This document shows positions 1-8,299 of a stretch of 41,762 bases of DNA, one piece after another. The notes beneath the pieces were generated by a model, which ran no database searches, was not told the DNA's origin, and saw only the letters and a program-made list of their open reading frames with translations. The position numbers were made by a program, and so were the translations under genes. The stretch is taken from positions 1 to 41,762 of the forward strand of contig CALHNS010000030.1 in assembly GCA_938035125.1 (NCBI GenBank). The letters are read 5' to 3'. This DNA is from an uncultured Granulosicoccaceae bacterium (GTDB taxonomy: Bacteria; Pseudomonadota; Gammaproteobacteria; Granulosicoccales; Granulosicoccaceae). The first letter of the stretch is position 1. The number at the start of each line of letters is the position of its first letter.

Positions 1-8
1 TAAAACTG

Positions 9-24
9 CCCCAGAACACTGGGG
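9..24. other. short perfect hairpin at left edge
   Basis: CCCCAG, a four-base loop AACA, then CTGGGG form a perfect six-base-pair stem. The T-rich stretch ATTTTTCTG follows a few bases later, so it could be the terminator of a gene lying left of the window. It could also belong to the end of the transposase-like element that follows. Nothing decides between these. Confidence 0.3.
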
Positions 25-73
25 ATGAATTTTTCTGTTAAAGTAAATTTATCGACAAAACAAAGAGGTTCGC

Positions 74-988
74 ATGGACGCGACCACACACTGCCCTCGC
101 TGCGATGCGCCGCGATCATCCCTAGTTCGTGACGGTTTTTATCACCGCGCCGACGATTCAAAATTCATTCAACGCATTCGCTGTAAGGCGTGCGGTAAGA
201 AATTTTCCAACGCCACCTTCACCGATACTTACCGTCAAAAGCGACGTCGCATCAATGAAACCGTGCGCGTTTGCTTGTCCAGCAATATGTGCCCACGGGA
301 CATCGCAGAATTGGTCAGTGTCAACGTAAAAACCATCGCCTCTCGCCTTATCTGGTTAGCAGAGCATGCTCGCAAGAACAATCAAAGAAAACTACAGGCT
401 TATATTGATAAACACGGGCCTATTAAAACGGTGCAGTTCGATGACCTACTGACGTTCGAACACACGAACTGCAAACCCCTTACTGTGCCCGTTGCAGTAA
501 TCGATGAAGTCAGAATTCCCTTAGGTTTCCGAGTCGCCTCAATTCCTGCTTTTGGACGATTAGCCGCGGTGTCCAGAGAACGCTATGGCAAACGGGCCGA
601 TGAGAGCGTTCAGGCAAGAAAATCGCTATTTGAAGAGCTACAAGGGATTTTGCCTGAAGATGTGCACTTCAAAACCGATGGGCATAAACACTATCCCGTG
701 CTGATTAAACAGTATTTTCCCAAAGCCACTCATAGCATCCACATCAGTGACAGAGGCTGCGTGGTCGGGCAAGGCGAATTAAAGAAAACCCGTTTCGATC
801 CTTTGTTCACCATCAATCATTCCTTTGCTAATGCTCGGGCCAAGATCAATCGTTTGAACCGACGCACTTGGTGCACCACAAAATTGCCCAAGCGTTTATC
901 CGATCATATCGACGTCTACATTGATGTGCTCTGCGATCGGTTAGAGCGTAAACGTAAATACCTTCAGCGCCGAGAGGCGATGGGATGA
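74..988 (+). CDS. zinc-ribbon IS1/IS1595-like transposase-related protein, 3' end probably frameshifted
   Basis: The 304-residue protein starts with a zinc ribbon (CPRC at about residue 8, CKAC at about residue 38). A basic helix-turn-helix-like stretch follows, then an RNase H-like region with candidate acidic residues in FDD (about 122) and KTDGHKHY (about 202). Near the C-terminus, ANARAKINRLNRRTW resembles the terminal signature of IS1-type transposases, but the expected catalytic Glu position appears to read INH. The stop at 986-988 is followed in the +1 frame by 31 more sense codons (from TGG at 981 to TGA at 1074-1076) that read like a natural C-terminus. A one-base shift near 970-985 is therefore likely. 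No convincing terminal inverted repeats or target duplications flank it, so it may be a remnant or a domesticated protein. A GAGG ribosome-binding site lies 6 bases before the ATG. Confidence 0.6.
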   Translation: MDATTHCPRCDAPRSSLVRDGFYHRADDSKFIQRIRCKACGKKFSNATFTDTYRQKRRRINETVRVCLSSNMCPRDIAELVSVNVKTIASRLIWLAEHARKNNQRKLQAYIDKHGPIKTVQFDDLLTFEHTNCKPLTVPVAVIDEVRIPLGFRVASIPAFGRLAAVSRERYGKRADESVQARKSLFEELQGILPEDVHFKTDGHKHYPVLIKQYFPKATHSIHISDRGCVVGQGELKKTRFDPLFTINHSFANARAKINRLNRRTWCTTKLPKRLSDHIDVYIDVLCDRLERKRKYLQRREAMG

Positions 989-1121
989 AATCAGTGACGT
1001 ACAAGCTTTAGTTGAATCGTTTAGCCCCACTCAACTGGAGCAGTTTTTATTGCTTCAGAACAGCAACGCCTACTGAGTTATTGAACTACTGTATAGAAGA
1101 CTTTCGTACAGCAATACCTTC

Positions 1122-1973
1122 ATGCCAATTCATCATATTCTGATATTGATCGCCTGCAATGCTGTATGGGGGTTCAATTTCATCGCTGGAAAAATTGGCA
1201 CCGCGCAGTTTGAACCCTTACTGTTTAGCACCATTCGTTTCGCTGTGGTGCTACTTTTATTGGCACCCTTTATTCGCTGGGTGCCCGGACAGATGAGACG
1301 TATTATTTTGCTCGGCCTTGTTATGGGTGGTGGGCATTACACGTTAATGTTCTATGCCATAAAAATGGGGCACGTACTGTCCACTATCGCCATCGCCTCC
1401 CAGCTTGTGGTGCCTATGTCGACGCTGTTGGCCGTGTGGTTACTCAGTGAACGCATTCAATGGGTGCGATCGCTTGCCATTGCCACCTGCTTTTTAGGCG
1501 TATTGATTATCGGCTTTGAACCCATAGGCAAAAACGATATATTTGCCTTAACACTTGCTGTGGTGGCCTCTCTAGGAATGGCGTTCGCAACCATTATTAT
1601 GCGAAATATTAAAGGGGTGGGTGTATTCAACTTGCAAGCTTGGATAGCGCTTGTATCCACACCGTTATTGTTAAGCCTATCTTTAGCAGTCGAAGGTTCG
1701 CCTTGGCCAGCGCTTCAAGCTACTCCTATAAAAGAATTTTGGGCACCCGTATATTCAGGGGTAGGTGCAACTATTTTTGGTCACGGCTTTATGTACTGGT
1801 TACTCACCAAGCATCCTGTAAATCTAGTGACACCGTTTATCACCCTGTCCACAATCTTTGCGGTAGGTTTTTCAATTTGGATTTACGACGATGCACTCAC
1901 ACCGCGAATCATGGTGGGAGGCGTTATGACACTAGCAGGCGTGTTTATCATCAGCCGCCGGCAAAAAGGTTGA
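1122..1973 (+). CDS. EamA-family (DMT superfamily) permease
   Basis: This is a 283-residue, highly hydrophobic protein with about ten predicted transmembrane helices arranged as two EamA repeats, the usual size and build for inner-membrane drug/metabolite exporters. Family marks include the N-terminal NAVWGFNFIAGK stretch, SERIQW at the end of the first repeat and a basic tail RRQKG. The second repeat starts near residue 140 (ALTLAVVASLGMAF). The substrate cannot be told; relatives export amino acids or other small metabolites. The gene stands alone on the plus strand and converges with dsbB, the two stops being only 7 bases apart. The ATG start fits the family's N-terminus directly. Confidence 0.85.
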   Translation: MPIHHILILIACNAVWGFNFIAGKIGTAQFEPLLFSTIRFAVVLLLLAPFIRWVPGQMRRIILLGLVMGGGHYTLMFYAIKMGHVLSTIAIASQLVVPMSTLLAVWLLSERIQWVRSLAIATCFLGVLIIGFEPIGKNDIFALTLAVVASLGMAFATIIMRNIKGVGVFNLQAWIALVSTPLLLSLSLAVEGSPWPALQATPIKEFWAPVYSGVGATIFGHGFMYWLLTKHPVNLVTPFITLSTIFAVGFSIWIYDDALTPRIMVGGVMTLAGVFIISRRQKG

Positions 1974-1980
1974 GCGCATT

Positions 1981-2502
1981 TCAGCCCACGTGCTTTTCAG
2001 AACCTAATCGAAAAAACAACACCAATCCCAACAAAAAGAAACCAATAAACCAACCTAATGACCATTCACCGATACTGAGCCCCAAGAAACGCCAGTGAAC
2101 TTCAGCGCAGTTGCCATCGCCTTTAAATAACAGCGCCACTACCTGCAGTGGTGATTCATTGGCCAACCAATGTTGTAACCCTAACCCACATTCGGGCACT
2201 TTCTCAGGTGGTAGGTGCTGCATCCAAACTTGGCGGCCTGCTGTGGCAAGCCCACCGATAGCACTGAGCATGAATAAGAGTGATAGCCCACGCTGCACAG
2301 CGCGCCGTCTATACGCGAACAACGCAAGCGCAGAAGCCCCAGCAATAAGCATGTAAAACATGCGCTGAGTTATGCATAACGGGCACGGATCTAAATATTC
2401 AACGTATTGCAAGTAATAGCCATAGCCCAGCAAGCAGGCCACGGCCACTATGGAGAACACCCACGCCCACAGCGCAGAAAACGATGATGTTCGAGTATTC
2501 AT
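1981..2502 (-). CDS. dsbB: disulfide bond formation protein DsbB
   Basis: DsbB reoxidises periplasmic DsbA and passes the electrons to quinone in the inner membrane. The 173-residue protein has four hydrophobic segments and both periplasmic cysteine pairs: C40-P-L-C43 in the first loop (LDPCPLCITQR) and C105 (PECGLG) with C132 (GNCAEV) in the second. Length and spacing match the E. coli protein (C41/C44, C104/C130). The tryptophan-rich last helix and a short basic tail are also typical. No dsbA is nearby, so the gene appears to be monocistronic. Confidence 0.95.
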   Translation of the reverse strand: MNTRTSSFSALWAWVFSIVAVACLLGYGYYLQYVEYLDPCPLCITQRMFYMLIAGASALALFAYRRRAVQRGLSLLFMLSAIGGLATAGRQVWMQHLPPEKVPECGLGLQHWLANESPLQVVALLFKGDGNCAEVHWRFLGLSIGEWSLGWFIGFFLLGLVLFFRLGSEKHVG

Positions 2503-2557
2503 AAACCTCTATGCCTATTCATTCAATATAAGAAGATTAGCCTAACCCTGTGAATAT

Positions 2558-2575
2558 TACCGCCCAGATGCGGTA
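2558..2575. other. small inverted repeat upstream of the lipoprotein gene
   Basis: TACCGC, six bases CCAGAT, then GCGGTA form perfect six-base arms in the 169-base spacer between divergent dsbB and the lipoprotein gene. It could be an operator or an RNA hairpin in the leader. Apart from A/T-rich stretches I see nothing else clear in the spacer. Confidence 0.3.
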
Positions 2576-2671
2576 TCAGTGCGCTCCCTAAATGTTCTCT
2601 CAGGCATCAAACTTCCTTCATACCATTACATAACCTTAATTATTTGCAACACCATGAAGAGGCTCTACACC

Positions 2672-4321
2672 ATGCGCACGCACACCGTCATATCTACAGC
2701 AAAACTTACGCCCTTAGCATTGGCACTGTCCTCAGTGCTCGCACTTAGCGCATGCTCATCAGGCGAATCCAGCACGCTGGATCGATTTGATGATCCGGTT
2801 ATTACTCAAACTTCTGATGTGCGCCTCTCGGTAGAGCTACCACAACGGATGAATGCTTTAGGCATTGATATGGACGTAATCGTAACCGTGGCAGGCGAAA
2901 GCACTGTAATGACAGGCAGTGGTAGCAGCTACAGTTTGAATGTGGATTTAGCGGTTAACCGAAACTACCCGGTATTTGTTCGAGTACAGCGCAGTCAAGA
3001 TCAACTGCTGCTGGCATCAGCCCAAGCGGCAATCACCACCGATTCCACAGTGGTTCCGTTTGCCTTACCGCCTCAATTATTCGACATGAACATTGATGAT
3101 GATGGTGACGGTTTCACCAACATCGTTGAAATTGAGCGCGGCACCGAGCCACTGGGGGTCAGTGAAGATTTTGATGGTGACGGTATTGCCAACGCCACCG
3201 ATTTAGACGACGACAACGACGGTGTGTACGATGCCAACGATGCTTTCCCGTTAAACAGTTCAGAATCTCTTGATTCGGATGGCGATGGCATTGGCGATAA
3301 CCAAGATCGCGACGATGATAACGACTCAATCTTAGATGTGGACGATAACTTCCCATTAGATCCCAATGAATCATTAGATTTAGACTTAGACGGCTTAGGC
3401 AATTCTGTAGACGATGACGATGATGGCGATGGCACCATCGATTTAGAGGATCCGCAACCCAGTAACCCAAACATTACCGGTAATGAAGACAGCGACAGTG
3501 ACGGCGTTCGTGACTTAGAGGATGCCTTCCCATTCAACCCCGCTGAAACTAACGATGTGGACGGTGACGGAATTGGTGATAACGAAGATACCGATGATGA
3601 CAATAACGGCATCCCCGATGATCAAGATAACTCAGTGGTTAACATTCCGTTCTCTGCCGTATCTCCAACAATTGACGGGGCGTACAACTGGTGGGAATGG
3701 TCAGCTGCAACCAGCGCGGATAGCCGAGGCAATACGCTGTACATTGATCACTTGCTGATTGACAACCTAGACATTGAAGAAGACCAAAGCCCCAACAATT
3801 TCAGTCGCTGGCGCGCACTGCATGATGGCACTTATCTATACGTGTTGTTCCAAATCGATAACGAAGACATCCAAAACCGTTGGAGTGATTCTGAAAACGT
3901 GTGGGACGATGATTCAGCGGAATTGTATTTCAACATCGGTCGCGAAGATACAACAACCTATGACAACAACGACTTCCAGCGCTTGTTCCGTTATCAAGAT
4001 GATGCCTTTGATGCACAATCTGATGGTTTCCACAGCGCAGGTGGCATGGTATCCAACTACTGCTCAAGTAGAACCATGGCGCAACGTAACTCACATTACA
4101 CCTATTACGAAGTTCGTGTGTTGCTCTCATCCATTGGCATTCAAGAAGGTGTGCCTTTCGAAATGGACGTAGCCTACAACGACGACGACACCTCCGGCAT
4201 TCGTGATTCCAAATGGGGTTGGTTCGCAGAATCGTTCACCGATACCGCATGGCAAAATCCTAGTAATTTAGGTACAGCGATTCTTTCGACTAACCGTCCA
4301 CTAACCGGACGGGTTGATTAA
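2672..4321 (+). CDS. lipoprotein with thrombospondin-type-3 calcium repeats and a CBM9-like domain
   Basis: The 549-residue protein opens with a lipoprotein signal peptide ending in the lipobox LSAC, with the lipidated Cys at residue 28. Residues 30-135 look like a small beta-sandwich. Residues 138-320 are a long Asp/Asn-rich array of DxDGDGxxD calcium loops (DDDGDGF, DFDGDGI, DSDGDGIGD, DVDGDGIGD) with interspersed AFPLNSSES-type linkers, as in thrombospondin type 3 repeats. Residues 325-545 resemble a family-9 carbohydrate-binding (DOMON-like) domain: PTIDGAYNWWEWSAA, then DDSAELYFN. I infer an envelope-anchored, calcium-stiffened stalk presenting a sugar- or ligand-binding head. I chose ATG 2672 over the in-frame upstream starts because AAGAGG sits 9 bases before it and it gives a clean signal peptide. 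No catalytic domain is visible. Confidence 0.8.
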   Translation: MRTHTVISTAKLTPLALALSSVLALSACSSGESSTLDRFDDPVITQTSDVRLSVELPQRMNALGIDMDVIVTVAGESTVMTGSGSSYSLNVDLAVNRNYPVFVRVQRSQDQLLLASAQAAITTDSTVVPFALPPQLFDMNIDDDGDGFTNIVEIERGTEPLGVSEDFDGDGIANATDLDDDNDGVYDANDAFPLNSSESLDSDGDGIGDNQDRDDDNDSILDVDDNFPLDPNESLDLDLDGLGNSVDDDDDGDGTIDLEDPQPSNPNITGNEDSDSDGVRDLEDAFPFNPAETNDVDGDGIGDNEDTDDDNNGIPDDQDNSVVNIPFSAVSPTIDGAYNWWEWSAATSADSRGNTLYIDHLLIDNLDIEEDQSPNNFSRWRALHDGTYLYVLFQIDNEDIQNRWSDSENVWDDDSAELYFNIGREDTTTYDNNDFQRLFRYQDDAFDAQSDGFHSAGGMVSNYCSSRTMAQRNSHYTYYEVRVLLSSIGIQEGVPFEMDVAYNDDDTSGIRDSKWGWFAESFTDTAWQNPSNLGTAILSTNRPLTGRVD

Positions 4322-4373
4322 TCGAAAAAAAACACTATTCGCAAGATGAATGATGTAACTCGGCCCAGGGCTG

Positions 4374-4793
4374 TTACTGTAAAAAGAACCCGTCGACAAA
4401 GTAGCGGCCGCCTTTCACGGCGATGGTGGTAACTGCAAGCACTTGATCTTCTGTTTTGTCGAAATGCTGGTGCCAGACCACGGAGAAAGATTTTTCTTTA
4501 CGGAAGATGCTGACCACATCGCGTTGCCCTGGGCGGCCCCACAAGCTTTCGCGTTTGTCGCATTGGGCAAGGAAATCTTCAGATGTTAGGGTGGATTTTA
4601 AGTCAACGGAGAAATGTTGACTGTGGCGCGCGTAGTCACGGTGGGAGACTCCGGACATAACATCGTCCATCATCGGTTCAATGACGTTTAAAACGGCCTG
4701 ATCGTCTAATTCCATGCAGCTCATGGAATACATTCTACTAGGAACGAGGACGCGCCGCCACGGCCAAGCTTTGTCAGATAAAAGCTTGGCCAT
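4374..4793 (-). CDS. conserved hypothetical protein, NTF2/SnoaL-like
   Basis: I do not recognise a named family. From MELDDQAVL onward the protein has an N-terminal helix, HRDYARHSQHFS, a middle helix (SEDFLAQCDKRESLWG) and four beta strands (DVVSIFRKE, FSVVWHQHF, QVLAVTTIAV, GRYFVDGFFLQ). That order resembles a cytosolic NTF2-like fold. The start is uncertain. ATG 4793 has a strong GGGAAGGG ribosome-binding site six bases upstream, but its first 25 codons run through a perfect hairpin. ATGs at 4733, 4724 or 4715 would begin closer to the conserved-looking part but lack such a site. It lies 59 bases downstream of the RMF-like gene on the same strand and is probably cotranscribed with it. Confidence 0.55.
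   Translation of the reverse strand: MAKLLSDKAWPWRRVLVPSRMYSMSCMELDDQAVLNVIEPMMDDVMSGVSHRDYARHSQHFSVDLKSTLTSEDFLAQCDKRESLWGRPGQRDVVSIFRKEKSFSVVWHQHFDKTEDQVLAVTTIAVKGGRYFVDGFFLQ
4762..4791. repeat. perfect 11-bp inverted repeat with 8-base loop
   Basis: GGCCAAGCTTT (4762-4772), loop GTCAGATA, then AAAGCTTGGCC (4781-4791). This is a strong stem with no run of T after it on either strand, so it is not a standard Rho-independent terminator. It lies between the RMF-like gene and the core of the NTF2-like gene, where an mRNA-processing or translation-control hairpin would fit. Confidence 0.6.
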
Positions 4794-4852
4794 AGCGGCC
4801 CTTCCCATTATCGAGCGTACAACTTAACTCTTCGCGATTCTGGGCAACAAGC

Positions 4853-5074
4853 TTATTGTTCGCGGTTCTGCTTACCCAGGCGATATCCCGCCTGCCACTC
4901 AGTTTCCAGCTCAGTGCTGGCAAAGTACGAGTGGTGGCAGTTCGAAGGCGTAGCGCCCTTGATACCAGCATCCATTCCAGCCTTTCGAGAGGTGGCAGGC
5001 GTAACGTGATGCAATGGTTTAAACGCTTCACTAATAACCGTGTTAAGGCCTATGAAGTCAAATTTGCGAGTCAT
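4853..5074 (-). CDS. ribosome modulation factor-like (RMF/CrpP superfamily) small protein
   Basis: This is a 73-residue basic protein. Its second half (residues 29-73) carries the spacing seen in RMF and CrpP proteins: repeated small-residue turns RKAGMDAGIKG, a single Cys (C46), then a Trp-Gly pair in EWQAGYRLGKQ. E. coli RMF has GYQAGIAG, then CPY, then WLGGW at similar intervals. RMF dimerises and silences 70S ribosomes in stationary phase; whether this relative binds ribosomes is inference. The N-terminal 28 residues (MTRKFDFIGL and on) are extra compared with RMF. ATG 5074 is chosen because AGGAG lies 9 bases upstream; a TTG directly before it is less likely. The NTF2-like gene follows. 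Confidence 0.45.
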   Translation of the reverse strand: MTRKFDFIGLNTVISEAFKPLHHVTPATSRKAGMDAGIKGATPSNCHHSYFASTELETEWQAGYRLGKQNREQ

Positions 5075-5267
5075 CAAGACAGGCTCCTAAGGTAGCTCGT
5101 AAGCACCGTTGCCTACGAAGACGAGAGGAAAAGTAGCATGCACCCACGAATCCTCTGTTTAACCAGTTCTCACAACTTAGCGGTGATTTCTTGCAGAATG
5201 TGCAACACCGCTCATGTCGGTTTTTTTCGTTTCAGCGTTGTGATCTATCGCTAGAAAAACCTGCCCT

Positions 5268-6980
5268 TTAAGCCCACCAATTTTCGGTAGCAGCCTTCAA
5301 ATCATCGGCTCGAAAACGCGCTTTTTGATTCGACGGAGCCAATTCATCGGTGTAGAAAAATTCAGGTAAATCATCGTCTTTATCGGTAAAACCGGCATCT
5401 CGGTTGAACTGGTTCTCAAGTTCTAAGGTTTCGCGGCCTAGCTGTGGGAAGAAGTCAGCTGGTAGGTCAACATCTACCGCATCTTTAAGCGCTTGTAAGA
5501 TGAAATCTTGGCGCTCAAGGGTTACCGAGCGGCCAAATATACAAAAGCCCAACGAATCTGTGGTTGCGCAAAGCGCCTGTAAATCTAGGCTGGCTTTTAC
5601 AAGCTCATCCGCTGGCTTGCCTTTACTGTCGTATTGCGGCAAGTTGCCCGCGGTGTGATCAGCCCCTTGCGCTGTCATTTGCATACTGATGCCCGTAACT
5701 TCAATAACGCGTGGGTCATATGCGCTGATGGCTTGGCCTTTAATTACCGGCACACGAGCAACATTCAACGCTTGCCCAACGCGCTGAGTGCCTGAGGCGT
5801 AGAGCTTGCCTTCTTCAGTTCCTTTGCGCATCTCTTCCATCACCGCTTCCATAAACGCGCGATCACCGAAACTTCCCTTACCTGCATCCATCAACACACC
5901 AATCATTGCGCCTAATTCAATGGTGTCTACACCCAAATCATTAGCAACCCAATTCACAGCGGCTAAATCATCAGGCTCTTCCAACCCGCAGTTGGTGCCC
6001 ATTAAACCGATGGTTTCGTATTCAACGGGGGACACAACTTCTTCCCCGTTTTTATCAGCAAATACGTTACTGCACTGAATAATGCAACCTGGCATACAGG
6101 CGTGGGTGGTATCGCCGCCACGCTCTAAATTCAATTCACGTAAATAATCGCCGCCTAACTTAAAGCGTGCATCACCGGAGGTGTCCGTGGCTTGGCCTGA
6201 ACTGAAGTTTCTAACCGGTATGCCGCCAACGGTGTTGGTGTAATCACCTACGGCCGCTGTGCCTTGCTCTTGGAAGGTACGAATTGCGGGTTGTTCTTCC
6301 AATTGCTTTTTATAACTTTTAACTGCTTGCATCACTTGCTTACGATCGTGCAAACCTGGCATACGATTCAAATCAACAATGACAGCTTTCACTTTTTTAC
6401 TGCCCATTACCGCACCCACACCACCGCGTGCTGCTAAGCGAGAGGGGCGCATATCTACATCACTAAAAGAGATACCCGACATCAAACCCTGATATTCACC
6501 CACCAAACCACATAAACCGATACTCACTTTTTTACCAAAGCGTTCGTGCAGTTTTTCAGCCGTTTCAAAATTCCCCATGCCTATGTATTCACTGGCGTCT
6601 AAGAATTCAATCTCGCCTTCTTTCTTGAAGTAAATCATGATCCAGTCGTCTGACTGACCGGTTAAAGTAAAGCCTGCGATTTCAAGCTGACCTAAAGCAA
6701 ACGCAAAGTTACCCCCAGCATTGGCTTCTTTTACGCCACCGGTTAATGGGCTTTTACACCCAACGCTAAGACGGTTAGCGTTTGAGAAATTGGTGCCAGC
6801 AAGTGGGCCTGCCGAGAAGATCAAAGGGTTATCAGGGCCTAGCGGGTCGACCTTTGCCGCCCCCATTTCATTCAACGTTTTGGCAATGAAATAGCGACCG
6901 GCGCGAACCAGTTGGGGCCCATCCATAGTTTGTGAAGAAACTTGGCGGGTAGCAAGATCGATGGTGTGGTACTGACGCAT
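5268..6980 (-). CDS. aldehyde ferredoxin oxidoreductase (AOR) family tungsto/molybdo-enzyme
   Basis: AOR-family enzymes oxidise aldehydes to carboxylic acids with a bis-pyranopterin tungsten (rarely molybdenum) cofactor and a nearby [4Fe-4S] cluster. The 570-residue protein is full length. The N-terminal AOR domain has GPLAGTNFSNANR, KSPLTGGVKEANAGG and the cofactor-binding RGGVGAVMGSKKVKA at about 185-199. The cluster ligands are C295, C299 and C303 (HACMPGCIIQC) with C480 (LGFCIFG) far downstream. H442 in GADHTAG matches the position of the active-site His of the Pyrococcus enzyme. The gene follows glcF by 78 bases on the same strand and is probably part of or linked to the glc operon. No dedicated ferredoxin-like partner gene is adjacent. 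No strong ribosome-binding site precedes the ATG. Substrate unknown. Confidence 0.9.
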   Translation of the reverse strand: MRQYHTIDLATRQVSSQTMDGPQLVRAGRYFIAKTLNEMGAAKVDPLGPDNPLIFSAGPLAGTNFSNANRLSVGCKSPLTGGVKEANAGGNFAFALGQLEIAGFTLTGQSDDWIMIYFKKEGEIEFLDASEYIGMGNFETAEKLHERFGKKVSIGLCGLVGEYQGLMSGISFSDVDMRPSRLAARGGVGAVMGSKKVKAVIVDLNRMPGLHDRKQVMQAVKSYKKQLEEQPAIRTFQEQGTAAVGDYTNTVGGIPVRNFSSGQATDTSGDARFKLGGDYLRELNLERGGDTTHACMPGCIIQCSNVFADKNGEEVVSPVEYETIGLMGTNCGLEEPDDLAAVNWVANDLGVDTIELGAMIGVLMDAGKGSFGDRAFMEAVMEEMRKGTEEGKLYASGTQRVGQALNVARVPVIKGQAISAYDPRVIEVTGISMQMTAQGADHTAGNLPQYDSKGKPADELVKASLDLQALCATTDSLGFCIFGRSVTLERQDFILQALKDAVDVDLPADFFPQLGRETLELENQFNRDAGFTDKDDDLPEFFYTDELAPSNQKARFRADDLKAATENWWA

Positions 6981-7058
6981 ATGCTTAAGTTGCCCGTGTT
7001 AAATTGATATAACTGATCACTTTATTCTACACCGCATGGAGCCAACTCGGTTGCCAGG

Positions 7059-8297
7059 CTAATTCGTGCCACTAGGGCGCGCTAATGCGGCATCCAGCAA
7101 TTCGATCCAATGCTTTACAGGCAACCCACTGCCCGATTGAAGATGCAGCTGACAACCCACATTGGCGGTTACGATCACATCGGGCTTTGAGCCTAATAGG
7201 TGGTTTAACTTGTTACGCAGAAGTTTCTTACTGATCTCGGGTTGAAATAAAGAGTAAGTGCCCGCCGAACCACAGCAGGTATGCGCATCATCAAACTGGG
7301 TGAGCTGAAAACCTAATTTCACTAGCAGCCGCTCGGTAACTTGTGGAAGCTTTTGCCCGTGTTGCAAGGTGCACGGCGGATGAAACGCCACCTTACCAAC
7401 GGACGCTGCAGCTTGGTTCAGCACCGTTAGATCTTGTGCTGAAATGACTTCGACAATGTCTTTGGTAAGCTCGGTTACCTTCGCTGCCTTCTGTGCATAG
7501 TCGGCATCATCTTTTAATAAATGCGCATAGTCTTTGACCATCACGCCGCAGCCGCTGGCTGAGGTAATGATGGCCTCGGCACCGGCTTCAATGTCAGGCC
7601 ACCATGCATCGATATTGCTCTTTATAAGCCTAAGCGCTTTGTCTTGTTCGTTCAGATGGTGATGCGCCGCGCCGCAGCAGCCGCTTTTTTCTTTCGCAAT
7701 TAATGAAATACCAAGCGCATCGAGCACACGAGCCACGGCGGTGTTAGTTTGGGGTGTGATGGCAGCTTGCGCACAACCTTCTAATACCAACATACGACGC
7801 GCATGCCGAGCTTCTGGCCAAACACCTTCTGGTACCGCTACAGGCACGCTGGCTTTTAGGCCGCTGGGCAGCACGGGACGTACCATGCGCCCCAGTGCTA
7901 ATAGCGGAGCCAAGCGCTTGCGATAAGGCAATACGGTTAGTAACGCTTTACGTTTGGCGGATTGAAACGATGAGCGCGGCACCCGCTCTTCAACCAAGGC
8001 CCTACCACTGTCGATCAAATGGCTATAAGGCACACCCGATGGGCACGTCGTCTCACAATTTCTGCACGTTAAACAGCGATCTAAATGCGACTGTGTGGCA
8101 GCTGTGGGTTCGTGCCCTTCCAGCACTTGCTTAACTAAATAAATGCGCCCACGCGGGCTGTCTAGTTCATCGCCTAGTAAGTTATAGGTGGGGCACGTAG
8201 CCAAACAAAAACCACAGTGCACGCATTTCGAAATAGCCTCTTTCGCAGCCAATGCGTGCTTATTGTTCGCAAGTTCAGGAACCAGTTGCGTATCCAT
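7059..8297 (-). CDS. glcF: glycolate oxidase iron-sulfur subunit GlcF
   Basis: This is the electron-transfer subunit of the GlcDEF complex, which oxidises glycolate to glyoxylate at the inner membrane. In its 412 residues the N-terminal part holds two ferredoxin-type [4Fe-4S] motifs: C25-C28-C31-C35 (CVHCGFCLATCP) and C75-C78-C81-C85 (CLTCRNCETTCP). The C-terminal part carries two cysteine-rich CCG domains, recognisable by GCCGAAHHH near residue 208 and TCCGSAGTY near residue 345. Length and order match the family. The start lies 2 bases after the glcE stop, so the subunits are translated from one message. The AOR gene follows. Confidence 0.95.
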   Translation of the reverse strand: MDTQLVPELANNKHALAAKEAISKCVHCGFCLATCPTYNLLGDELDSPRGRIYLVKQVLEGHEPTAATQSHLDRCLTCRNCETTCPSGVPYSHLIDSGRALVEERVPRSSFQSAKRKALLTVLPYRKRLAPLLALGRMVRPVLPSGLKASVPVAVPEGVWPEARHARRMLVLEGCAQAAITPQTNTAVARVLDALGISLIAKEKSGCCGAAHHHLNEQDKALRLIKSNIDAWWPDIEAGAEAIITSASGCGVMVKDYAHLLKDDADYAQKAAKVTELTKDIVEVISAQDLTVLNQAAASVGKVAFHPPCTLQHGQKLPQVTERLLVKLGFQLTQFDDAHTCCGSAGTYSLFQPEISKKLLRNKLNHLLGSKPDVIVTANVGCQLHLQSGSGLPVKHWIELLDAALARPSGTN

Positions 8298-8299
8298 GA

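Noticed and set aside
1..1080. Terminal inverted repeats of an insertion sequence around the transposase-like gene
   Set aside because: AAAACTG at 2-8 and CAGTTTT at 1041-1047 match, but seven bases of low complexity inside the probable coding extension are likely chance, and no target duplication is seen.
3073..3612. Long Ser-rich reading frame opposite the calcium-repeat region
   Set aside because: It is the mirror of the Asp/Gly-rich repeats (GAT/GAC codons read backwards give Ser/Pro-rich text) and has no ribosome-binding site or family character.
4354..4378. Hairpin GTAAC-(GCC CAG GGC)-GTTAC at the end of the NTF2-like gene with a T8 run further downstream on the minus strand
   Set aside because: The T run is about 20 bases away from the stem, so the pieces do not make a standard terminator.
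4774..5031. Open frame overlapping the RMF-like and NTF2-like genes on the same strand
   Set aside because: It has no ribosome-binding site, no recognisable pattern, and overlaps two better-supported genes in another frame.
5207..5227. ACCG-loop-CGGT hairpin followed by seven T on the plus strand
   Set aside because: It looks like a weak terminator, but no plus-strand gene ends nearby and the stem has only four pairs.
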